A stretch of 36,279 bases of DNA from Parcubacteria group bacterium (GTDB taxonomy: Bacteria; Patescibacteriota; Minisyncoccia; Phycocordibacterales; 21-14-all-47-15), in the NCBI GenBank assembly GCA_016181845.1, contig JACOYO010000008.1:1-36279 (forward strand), read 5' to 3'. Below the pieces are notes generated by a model. The model was not told the DNA's origin. It saw only the letters and a program-made list of their open reading frames with translations, and did no database searches. The stretch's first letter is position 1, and each line of letters starts with the position of its first letter. The position numbers were made by a program, and so were the translations under genes. Below are positions 27,216 through 35,286 of the stretch, in pieces.

Positions 27216-28151
27216 TTATTTTCCGTGCAAGTGAAGATAAATATCTTCTATGGCGCGGACTCCGTCTCCGGCGGAAATATTATTTTGATGATAGAGCACG
27301 TTTGTGCAGTCACCGGCCGCCCAAATGCCTTTGTCTGATGTCTGCTGTGTCCAAGGGTCAATTTTTATAGCACCGAATTCATTCACATCAACAATATCTT
27401 TCACAAAATCGGTGGTCGGCACCGCCCCGATTTCTACAAACAATCCACCTATCGGCAATTCCTTTTCCTCGCCTGTTTTTTTATTTTTGTATACAACCGC
27501 GCTTATAAATTGCCCGCCTTTGATTGCGGTCGGTTCGGTATTGGTAAGCGCCTTCATCTTTGGATTTTTAAGCACCTTTTCAACTGTTATCGGATCTGCT
27601 TTTGAAAATTCTTCTCCGCGGTGAAAAAGGGTTACACTTTTTGCGTACGCGAGAAGCTGTGCGGCTGTCTCAAAACCGGCATTGCCTCCGCCGACTACCG
27701 CCACGTCTTTCCCCGCAAAAAGAGGTCCGTCGCATGAAGCGCAGTAGCTGATACCTTTATTATTAAATTGTTCTGCTCCTGGAATCTCAAGCTTTCTACG
27801 ATGGCTTCCTGTTGCCACAAGCACCCCGCGCGTTTCAAAAGCACCTTTGTCGGCAATGACGAGAAATCCATCAGTATCGTTTTTTTTCTCCACTTTCAGA
27901 GCTTTTGCGCCGATAGTCGTCTCCAGCGAATCGTCCGCGTAAGAAAGCAAATGCTCTTTTAGCTGACGCGCCAATTCTTCGCCTTTGATAGACGGCGTTC
28001 CTATCCAATTTTGAATTTCTTCAGAAACAATAGATTGTCCGCCGATTTCCGGTGCAATAAGCATTGTTTTTAATTTTTTTCGCGCCGCATAAATTCCGGC
28101 GCTTACTCCCGCCGGCCCGCCGCCTAAAATAATGAGGTCATAGAGCATAAA
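27216..28151 (-). CDS. trxB: Thioredoxin-disulfide reductase
   Basis: LIILGGGPAGVSAGIYAARKK, CASCDGPLF, VAVVGGGNAGFETAAQL; start MLYDLIILGG preferred because the upstream extension overlaps a repeat. Confidence 0.93.
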   Translation of the reverse strand, partial: FMLYDLIILGGGPAGVSAGIYAARKKLKTMLIAPEIGGQSIVSEEIQNWIGTPSIKGEELARQLKEHLLSYADDSLETTIGAKALKVEKKNDTDGFLVIADKGAFETRGVLVATGSHRRKLEIPGAEQFNNKGISYCASCDGPLFAGKDVAVVGGGNAGFETAAQLLAYAKSVTLFHRGEEFSKADPITVEKVLKNPKMKALTNTEPTAIKGGQFISAVVYKNKKTGEEKELPIGGLFVEIGAVPTTDFVKDIVDVNEFGAIKIDPWTQQTSDKGIWAAGDCTNVLYHQNNISAGDGVRAIEDIYLHLHGK

Positions 28152-28176
28152 TATATAAGGATTAAATTTAGTAACG

Positions 28177-28255
28177 AGACGTCCGACCTCTGACGTAGTA
28201 ATTATTTTATTTGTTGCCAATGCCGATGTTTTACTACCGCAGAGGTCGGACGTCT
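28177..28255. repeat. ~79-bp inverted-repeat element, copy 1
   Basis: Perfect 16-bp arms AGACGTCCGACCTCTG 28177-28192 / CAGAGGTCGGACGTCT 28240-28255. Confidence 0.85.
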
Positions 28256-28305
28256 AAATGGCCAATGCCGATGTTTTACCACCGCAGAGGTCGGACGTCT
28301 AAATG
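28216..28305. repeat. 45-bp tandem duplication of the right half of the element
   Basis: GCCAATGCCGATGTTTTAC(T/C)ACCGCAGAGGTCGGACGTCTAAATG at 28216-28260 and 28261-28305. Confidence 0.9.
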
Positions 28306-28540
28306 GCCAAATTCAGTATACCATACAAAAATAAAGGTTCCTCGCTAGCCTACTGCGAGGTATTTAATTGGAACTCGCTTCGTCGTACTCTCCCGATGCC
28401 AAGCATCTGGGTATTAACCTTTGTTAGCTCCTCGGCTCGGTAATGCAAAAGCAAGCTTTTGCATTACGCTCGCTCTACGTCGCTAATAAAAACCCCTCCG
28501 CGTAAATTGGATGTGTTTTTATTTTAAGTTTTTTAAGTTA

Positions 28541-29740
28541 TTATTTTTTATTTCTTCGCAAGAATGCCGGTACTGCAGCCCAATCGTCATCATCCGCCTC
28601 AATGATGGTTTTTTCTTTGCTTTCTTTATGCGGCTGGGCTGTCGCCACAGACGGCAGTGAATTATGAATTGCTTCCTTTTTGTTTTCTCCGTGATTGGCT
28701 GTCTGTGGAGGTTGTTTTGCCGATGAACTAAAAGAAAAAAGAGGAGAAGCGCCGCTGTTGCTTGAGCCGTTTTCTGGAAATCCCGAAGCGATAACCGTAA
28801 CTTTGATTTCTTTTTTATTAAGACGGTCATCTTTAATAGCGCCAAAAATAACTTTTGCTTCTTTGTCTATTGATTCGGTGATAGTTTTTGCCGCCTCGTT
28901 TATTTCATTCAAAGTGAGGTCGTCTCCTCCGGCAATGGCAAACAAAACACCCTTCGCGCCAGTAATAGAGAGGTCAAGAAGCGGGGAATTGACCGCTAAT
29001 TTTGCGGCATCTTCGGCGCGCTTTTCACCGGAACTATATCCAATGCCCATCAATGCCGAACCGGCATCTTTCAAAATTGCTCTTATGTCTGCAAAATCAA
29101 CATTGATAATTCCAGGCGTGGTAATCAAATCAGAAATACCTTCCACTGCCTGACGCAAAATATCATCACACATGGCAAACGCCGCGAGCGCTGTTGTCTC
29201 TTTCTGAATAGCCGCGAGCAGACGGTCATTTGGCACCGTAATAAGCGCGTCAACTTCTTTGCTCAATCGTTCTATACCATCGTTTGCGATGCGTGTGCGT
29301 TGCGCTCCTTCAAAAAAGAACGGCCGCGTGACGACTCCTACCGTGAGCGCACCAAGCTCTCGCGCCTTTTTTGCGATAATCGGCGCCGCACCCGTGCCGG
29401 TGCCTCCTCCCATACCGCAAGTGATGAACACCATATCCGCGCCTTTGATGACGCTTTGAATTTCTTCAAGTGTTTCTTCGGCGGCGCGCTGGCCCACTTC
29501 AGGATTCATGCCGGCCCCCAACCCTTTGGTCAGGTTTTTGCCAATGTGGATTTTTTTCTTTGCCAATGAATTATGGAGATCTTGCGCGTCAGTGTTGACG
29601 GCAATAAATTCAACTCCTTTTACCTGCGAATTAACCATATGATTCACGGCATTTTTCCCTGAACCGCCAACGCCAATCACCTTGATTCGCGCGAATGCTT
29701 CTACGTCTGGATGTACTTTTGGCATATAAATTGAGCTCAT
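28541..29740 (-). CDS. ftsZ: Cell division protein FtsZ
   Basis: GGGTGTGAAPIIAKKARELGALTVGVVTRPF, IKVIGVGGSGKNAVNHM. Confidence 0.97.
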   Translation of the reverse strand: MSSIYMPKVHPDVEAFARIKVIGVGGSGKNAVNHMVNSQVKGVEFIAVNTDAQDLHNSLAKKKIHIGKNLTKGLGAGMNPEVGQRAAEETLEEIQSVIKGADMVFITCGMGGGTGTGAAPIIAKKARELGALTVGVVTRPFFFEGAQRTRIANDGIERLSKEVDALITVPNDRLLAAIQKETTALAAFAMCDDILRQAVEGISDLITTPGIINVDFADIRAILKDAGSALMGIGYSSGEKRAEDAAKLAVNSPLLDLSITGAKGVLFAIAGGDDLTLNEINEAAKTITESIDKEAKVIFGAIKDDRLNKKEIKVTVIASGFPENGSSNSGASPLFSFSSSAKQPPQTANHGENKKEAIHNSLPSVATAQPHKESKEKTIIEADDDDWAAVPAFLRRNKK

Positions 29741-29891
29741 TAAACAGGGATTTTGTCCCTTTGATATTAAAAGATACTAACAGAAAAAAACAAAAAGAAA
29801 ACCTTGACAGATATAATAGATTTGTTATGTATAGATACAAGAAAAGACACGTTATTTGAAAATAAAAAAACGCGCGTGGAAGGAGTATGCT

Positions 29892-30053
29892 ATGTCAGAA
29901 AATAAACCAAATTTTTGCGTGATCGTAATAAAATGTTTCATTACGATTGTTCTCTGGGTAATAACTGGAGTATCAGTGGTAGCAAACAATGGCAATGGCG
30001 TCGGTTTCGCACTACTAGCATTTGTAATGACTGGTGTATTATTCCGCCGGTAG
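29892..30053 (+). CDS. Small membrane peptide
   Basis: MSENKPNFCVIVIKCFITIVLWVITGVSVVANNGNGVGFALLAFVMTGVLFRR; AAGGAG upstream of ATG; terminator follows. Confidence 0.6.
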   Translation: MSENKPNFCVIVIKCFITIVLWVITGVSVVANNGNGVGFALLAFVMTGVLFRR

Positions 30054-30066
30054 ATAGTTTGTATCT

Positions 30067-30106
30067 AAAAAATCCATGATGGTCATTCTTCCTTCATGGA
30101 TTTTTT
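30067..30106 (+). terminator. Rho-independent terminator
   Basis: AAAAAATCCATGA ... TCATGGATTTTTT. Confidence 0.75.
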
Positions 30107-30132
30107 ATATGTATCAAACGCAGTAAATACTA

Positions 30133-31290
30133 TTATGGTAAAAATTGCTTAAACCACGAAGCGAGATTGTGCTGTGTTTTTTTCATCAACTGCAATCCGA
30201 GCGATTCTTCATCAGAGTCAAGCCCCCATACGCAGAGCCCGTATGCCACCGCCCACGACGAATCGTGTACTTGGTGGTCTGAATTAATGCTGTATTGCGG
30301 AGCGGCGATTTGCGCGGGAAGTTTGAGAGAGGATTTTGCAAGGTCGGTGATATTGTTGACAGAGACTCCGCCGCCGGTGAGCACGATGCCCGCCGGAAGC
30401 AGGCCGTTTCGCCTGATTTTTTTCAAATGAGCTTCAATGAGTTCAAAAATATCAGAGAGACGCGCCTCCACGATTTCATTCAATCGTTTTTCCGGATATG
30501 AGTGGATTATATCGCCCAGTTTGATACGCTCCGCTTCATCAAGTGGAATTTTTAATCCAAGGGCGATATCGTTGGTAATATCCGTGGAACCAATAGGAAA
30601 TACCTCAAGCGACACCGGCATATTATTTTCAAACACGCAGATAGACACGGTTTCAGAACCGATATTTGCAAGCACGCATCCTGCAGTTTTTTGCTGTCTG
30701 GAAAGAGTGACGAGACTCGCCGCTATCGGAGCCGCCATGATGTCTTCAACAGCGATGCCGGAATCTTGAATAACTGTTATCAAATCATCGGCATGTTGCG
30801 AGAGCGAAGTAATGCAGAGCGCTTTGGTTTCAAATTTTATTCCCTTAAGACCGTTCGGTCTGCCCATGATTTCTTTTCCGTCAATCAGGAAACGGAGCGG
30901 GATAGTATGGAGGAGCTGTTGATTTTTATTATCCACTTTTTCCTCGGCGGTCGCGATGACTTTTTTCATATCAATATCGGTAATTTCACCGTCCGCTTTT
31001 GAAACGATCACGGAACCATGTGTAACGCTTGCGCCCAAACTAATCCCGCCGATACTCACAAACGCTGACTTAATTGGCACATTGGCTTTTTTTTGCGCGG
31101 CATCAATCGCCGCTCTGACGCTTTTTGAAGTTTCTTTAGGATTTACCACATAGCCATGGCGCATTCCTTTTGACTCCGCAAGCCCTATGCCTAAAATTTT
31201 TGGCGACACGTCGCCTTTTTTGTATTCAGAAACAACCACACGGATAAAAGCCGTACCAACATCAATACCGGTTGCAATAAGCCGTGACAT
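30133..31290 (-). CDS. ftsA: Cell division protein FtsA
   Basis: IATGIDVGTAFIRVVVSEYKKG, LANIGSETVSICVFENNMPVSLEVFPIGSTDITNDIALGL, GIVLTGGGVSV; upstream of ftsZ on the same strand. Confidence 0.93.
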   Translation of the reverse strand: MSRLIATGIDVGTAFIRVVVSEYKKGDVSPKILGIGLAESKGMRHGYVVNPKETSKSVRAAIDAAQKKANVPIKSAFVSIGGISLGASVTHGSVIVSKADGEITDIDMKKVIATAEEKVDNKNQQLLHTIPLRFLIDGKEIMGRPNGLKGIKFETKALCITSLSQHADDLITVIQDSGIAVEDIMAAPIAASLVTLSRQQKTAGCVLANIGSETVSICVFENNMPVSLEVFPIGSTDITNDIALGLKIPLDEAERIKLGDIIHSYPEKRLNEIVEARLSDIFELIEAHLKKIRRNGLLPAGIVLTGGGVSVNNITDLAKSSLKLPAQIAAPQYSINSDHQVHDSSWAVAYGLCVWGLDSDEESLGLQLMKKTQHNLASWFKQFLP

Positions 31291-31336
31291 AAAAACAAAT
31301 GCGAGATAATACCGCTAATAATAAATCAATAAAAAA

Positions 31337-31723
31337 TCAAAAAAGAGAAAAACGTTTGCGAAATTTCTTTTCCGCTCGTTCCATTGTACTACTGTGCCGC
31401 AATCCTTTCAAATGAAGCATTCCGTGGATAAAAAGAATGCCCAACATTTTTTTAGGAGTGGTTTGAAATGATGGAGCGTCTTTCTTGGCGCGAATTGGAT
31501 TAATAAAGATTTCGCCTTCTCCTGTCCCAAGCGGGAAAGAGAGGACATTTGCCGGCTTGTTTTTTCCGCGATATTTTTTATTGAGTTGCCGCGAACGTGC
31601 ATCGCCGACAAACACCAAACTTAAAACATAGCGTTCTCCAAGCACAGCTTTTTTTATATCTTGAAAAGGCAATCCTCTTGCAAAAAGATTGCCCTTCAGT
31701 GTTGAAGAAATAGAGAATGGCAT
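31337..31723 (-). CDS. ybeY: Endoribonuclease YbeY
   Basis: HGMLHLKGLRH metal motif; RQLNKKYRGKNKPANVLSFPL. Confidence 0.92.
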   Translation of the reverse strand: MPFSISSTLKGNLFARGLPFQDIKKAVLGERYVLSLVFVGDARSRQLNKKYRGKNKPANVLSFPLGTGEGEIFINPIRAKKDAPSFQTTPKKMLGILFIHGMLHLKGLRHSSTMERAEKKFRKRFSLF

Positions 31724-31728
31724 TATGG

Positions 31729-31956
31729 CTACTTCGTTTTAATTTTACCAAGTTTTTTCAAACGCTCCACTTCTACGCGGCGCGCGATTCGGCGCAAAGC
31801 GCTTGTTTTTCTTTTATATTTGGATTGCGGACGTGAAGCATACCGCTCGCCGCGCACCTTCACCAAAATACCGGCTCCTTGTACCCGTTTGGTAAAACGG
31901 CGGATAATAGACGCAGTGCTTTCATTTGGATTTTTTTGAATCTCAACATTTATCAT
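31729..31956 (-). CDS. rpsU: 30S ribosomal protein S21
   Basis: MINVEIQKNPNESTASIIRRFTKRVQGAGILVKVRGERYASRPQSKYKRK. Confidence 0.93.
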   Translation of the reverse strand: MINVEIQKNPNESTASIIRRFTKRVQGAGILVKVRGERYASRPQSKYKRKTSALRRIARRVEVERLKKLGKIKTK

Positions 31957-32006
31957 AAGTCTTGTGAGAATAACATATTATAACGAGCAAAGCAACAAAT
32001 GAATTA

Positions 32007-33392
32007 TTATATTTTTTTCACGTAATCGCCAAGAATCTCCAGCGGCACTGTTTCCTGTGAGCGCGTATCCATATTTCTCACAATGACGGTATTATCAACG
32101 GCTTCTTTTTGTCCGAAAATAAGCGCGTACGGGATAGCGAGCCGCTCTGCAACGGCAAGTTGAGCGATAAGACTGTCTTTTGCGAGAGCTTGACGAAGCG
32201 GGATTTTTGCCTTCCGCAATATCTCAAGCACGGTCAAACTTTTTAATTTTGCTTCAAATCCAAGCTGGATAAAATATACTTTTGGCTTTTTTAAAATTTT
32301 AGGGTCAAGCGGTTTTGCCTGCGGATGCGACAGCACGCGGTCCACGCCTATGCTTGCGCCGACACCGGGGACGTCTTTGCGGCTCCCCAGTTGTTTGGCG
32401 AGGTAGTCATATCTTCCGCCTGCGGCAAGAGTGAGTGGCAATGATGAAGTGGCGCTTTTCACGCTAGAATCTTTTGTCGCATTCGCGTCCGCTTCATCTT
32501 TTTTCTCTTTGTTGTTTGTTATATCTTTTCCATCAGAATCTCCGTCTATCGTTGTTATTTCAAACACTGTTTTTGAATAATAATCAATCCCGCGGACAAG
32601 CGTTTTGTCAATACTATATTCAACTCCCATTGACTCAAGATACTCAAGCACTTCTTTGAAATGCTTTTGGGCGTCCTGGCTCAAAAAATTGACCGATTCA
32701 GGAGCATCTGTTTTGAATGGCTGGCACTTCTCTTCTTTGCAATCAAGAACGCGCAGAGGATTATTTTTTAATCGCTGGCGGCAATTTGCGCATAGGTCGC
32801 CCGCGTGTTTGCGGTAATATGAAATAAGCTCGCGCACGTAAGAACCGCGGGATTCTTTATCTCCGAGCGTATTTATGTTGACGCACAATTGCTTGAATCC
32901 GGCTTCTTTCAAAATAGCTGTCGCGGTTCGTATCACCATGGCGTCGGCGATGCTTTTTGGCGTTCCTAATATCTCAAGCCCGAATTGTCTAAATTCCCGC
33001 ATTCGTCCTTTTTGCGGATTTTCATGACGGAAAAATGGTCCGTAATAATAGAGCATGACCGGCTGTGGAAGCGCCTGAAAACCATTTTCCATATAAGCCC
33101 TGACAACTGCCGCGGTGCCTTCCGGACGCAAAACCAAATGCGTACCGCCTTTTGTTTTGAGAGAATACATTTCTTTTTCAACAATATCAGTATCGGGACC
33201 AATCCCCGATGTAAACACTTCTTCTTTTTCCAATATCGGTGTCTCAATCGGTGTAAAACCGTAATAAACCGCGATTTCTTGCGCTTTTTCAAAAAACCCC
33301 TGATAGCGATAATAAGAATCGTCAATAATATCCCGCATTCCTTTTGGAGATGTCGGTGGTTCTTTCATTCTTGGTTTTTTTGTTGACGGCAT
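32007..33392 (-). CDS. hisS: Histidyl-tRNA synthetase
   Basis: PKGMRDI, RPEGTAAVVRAYMENG, FFRHENPQKGRMREFRQFGLEI, AAGGRYDYLAKQLGSR. Confidence 0.96.
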   Translation of the reverse strand: MPSTKKPRMKEPPTSPKGMRDIIDDSYYRYQGFFEKAQEIAVYYGFTPIETPILEKEEVFTSGIGPDTDIVEKEMYSLKTKGGTHLVLRPEGTAAVVRAYMENGFQALPQPVMLYYYGPFFRHENPQKGRMREFRQFGLEILGTPKSIADAMVIRTATAILKEAGFKQLCVNINTLGDKESRGSYVRELISYYRKHAGDLCANCRQRLKNNPLRVLDCKEEKCQPFKTDAPESVNFLSQDAQKHFKEVLEYLESMGVEYSIDKTLVRGIDYYSKTVFEITTIDGDSDGKDITNNKEKKDEADANATKDSSVKSATSSLPLTLAAGGRYDYLAKQLGSRKDVPGVGASIGVDRVLSHPQAKPLDPKILKKPKVYFIQLGFEAKLKSLTVLEILRKAKIPLRQALAKDSLIAQLAVAERLAIPYALIFGQKEAVDNTVIVRNMDTRSQETVPLEILGDYVKKI

Positions 33393-33422
33393 AATAATAC
33401 AGGCAGTATATCACAAAAATTA

Positions 33423-34001
33423 TTATTGCGTGCGGCCTGGCCATATTCCTGTTTCAGAAATAGGGAATAGCCGCAACCACGCTCTGCCGATAATCAAGTC
33501 GCGCGGCAAGGCGCCCCATATCCGCGAATCAAGACTTGCGGTACGATTATCTCCCATAACAAAATATTCATCATTCGTGAGCGTGATGGAAAAAGTGTCT
33601 TTTGGCAATTCGCGGAGATACGATTCATTGAGCGTGTGTTCATTGCCTGCCGTGTCTTTCGCCACAACGACACCATTAACCGACTGCAGAGTTTCTCCAG
33701 GCAATCCGATAATTCGTTTTATAAAAAATTTTGACGGGTCATTTGGATATTTGAAAATTATTACTTCGCCGCGCTCGGGCTCATTGAGCCGATATCCGAT
33801 TTCGTCAATGATTAAATAATCTCCAGTTTCAAATGTTGGATGCATAGACGCGCCCGACACGATAAACGGCTGAATAATAAACATTCTAATAGGCAATACG
33901 ATAAGCACCGCGATAAGCGTGAAGCGTATGATATCGCGCCAAAAAAAATCGCCGCTTTCCGGTTTTTCCGTTGGTACTATTTTTTCTTTTTCTTCAGTCA
34001 T
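33423..34001 (-). CDS. lepB: Signal peptidase I
   Basis: SGASMHPTFETGDYLIIDEIGY, FIKRIIGLPGETL, EYFVMGDNRTASLDSRIWGALPRDLIIGRA. Confidence 0.95.
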   Translation of the reverse strand: MTEEKEKIVPTEKPESGDFFWRDIIRFTLIAVLIVLPIRMFIIQPFIVSGASMHPTFETGDYLIIDEIGYRLNEPERGEVIIFKYPNDPSKFFIKRIIGLPGETLQSVNGVVVAKDTAGNEHTLNESYLRELPKDTFSITLTNDEYFVMGDNRTASLDSRIWGALPRDLIIGRAWLRLFPISETGIWPGRTQ

Positions 34002-34057
34002 GCTGATGATAATAACATATAATAGTGTGAATTACGAAACGCAGATTGAAAGCCAAA

Positions 34058-34138
34058 CAGACGCCCGACCTCTTGATTGGTAAAACATCAGCATTTGCCA
34101 CAAATAAAATAATTACCACATCAGAGGTCGGACGTCTG
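34058..34138. repeat. ~80-bp inverted-repeat element, copy 2
   Basis: CAGACGCCCGACCTCT 34058-34073 / AGAGGTCGGACGTCTG 34123-34138; interior matches reverse complement of copy 1. Confidence 0.85.
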
Positions 34139-34188
34139 AACGGTCAATGCAGATGTTTTATCAGTATGTTCTGTGTTATGATAAAAAA

Positions 34189-34779
34189 ATGTCTTACGTT
34201 ATTGTCGGATTAGGCAATCCTGGAAAAGAATACGAATGCACGCGGCACAACACGGGGCGAATCGCGCTTGATTATTTTGCAACCGCGCATGATTTTTTGC
34301 AATGGCAAAACGACCGGAAAACGCAGGCGCTCATTTCTAACGGCACTATAAAAAAAGAAAAACTACTCCTCTTAAAACCGGAAACATTCATGAACAAATC
34401 TGGCGCAAGCGTCAAGTCGCTTATTACCAGCCCTAAAAAAGCCGCGCAACTGATAGTAATCCATGACGACCTGGATTTGCCGCTCGGCACATTCAAAATC
34501 GTGTTTGGCAGGGGCTCCGGCGGACACCGCGGAATAGAATCAATTATTCGTGCCATTAAAACAAAAGATTTTATTCGTATTCGCATTGGTATTGCGCCAA
34601 CCACGCCAAGCGGAAAGCTTAAAAAGCCAAAAGGGGAGAAAGCAATCATTGATTTTATTATCGGCGCGTTCAAGCCAAAAGAACTGGAAATAATCAAAAA
34701 AACATCAAAATTAATCGCCCAAGCAATTGAAACACTTATTATTGAGGGCAGAGCAGTGGCAATGAATCATTTTAATTAA
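34189..34779 (+). CDS. pth: Peptidyl-tRNA hydrolase
   Basis: MSYVIVGLGNPGKEYECTRHNTGRIALDYF, LLLKPETFMNKSG, VIHDDLDLPLGTFKIVFGRGSGGHRGIESI; TATGAT 6 nt before ATG. Confidence 0.96.
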   Translation: MSYVIVGLGNPGKEYECTRHNTGRIALDYFATAHDFLQWQNDRKTQALISNGTIKKEKLLLLKPETFMNKSGASVKSLITSPKKAAQLIVIHDDLDLPLGTFKIVFGRGSGGHRGIESIIRAIKTKDFIRIRIGIAPTTPSGKLKKPKGEKAIIDFIIGAFKPKELEIIKKTSKLIAQAIETLIIEGRAVAMNHFN

Positions 34780-34801
34780 CTTGGAGGCTGAGCCTCCAAG
34801 T
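34779..34801. repeat. Palindrome ACTTGGAGGCTGAGCCTCCAAGT
   Basis: 22/23 identical to the coding-region palindrome at 36092-36114. Confidence 0.85.
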
Positions 34802-34802
34802 A

Positions 34803-34842
34803 AAACCCCCACTTGGACGTCGGGTTTCCAAGTGGGGGTTTT
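34803..34842 (+). terminator. Terminator hairpin after pth
   Basis: ACCCCCACTTGGA-cgtcgggt-TTCCAAGTGGGGGT then TTTT. Confidence 0.8.
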
Positions 34843-35004
34843 TGCTATAGTTTTCAAGGGAAACGAGATAAGCGAGAAAAAATATATTTATTATTTTTAT
34901 AAAAACGAGAAAAACGTGATTGTATTACTAGGGCGTTCAACTTCTTGGACGTTCAACCTCTTCAATGGCAAAACATCTGTATTTGCACTTAGACGCCCGA
35001 CCAA

Positions 35005-35083
35005 AGACGTCCGACTTCTGAAGTTGTAACACATCGGCATTTGCCACAAATAAAGCAATTACCACATCAGAAGTCGGACGTCT
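35005..35083. repeat. ~79-bp inverted-repeat element, copy 3, with compensatory arm change
   Basis: AGACGTCCGACTTCTG 35005-35020 / CAGAAGTCGGACGTCT 35068-35083; a left-half remnant lies at ~34949-34987. Confidence 0.85.
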
Positions 35084-35286
35084 GTTAAAAAAACGAGACT
35101 GAAAACGAGATGCTATAAAAAAATTTTCATAAAAACGAGCACATCTCGTTTTCTTTGAAAATTCTTGTACTTATCCACAAAATACAAAAAATATTCATAT
35201 CAATAATATTTTAAAAAAGATATAATAATGGTGATAAAACGAGAGGAATAATTTTTGCGTTGCAATCATTTTTTCTAAAACGAGAT

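Noticed and set aside
28152-28220. N-terminal extension of TrxB (MATNKIITTSEVGRLVTKFNPYIF)
   Set aside because: Encoded by the 80-bp repeat element; the FAD-binding fold begins at MLYDLIILGG.
28177-28305. Possible CRISPR array
   Set aside because: Repeats are palindromic element halves in direct tandem without unique spacers; no cas genes seen.
34781-35029. 82 aa ORF after pth
   Set aside because: Starts in a palindrome and terminator and runs through repeat remnants; no protein family signal.
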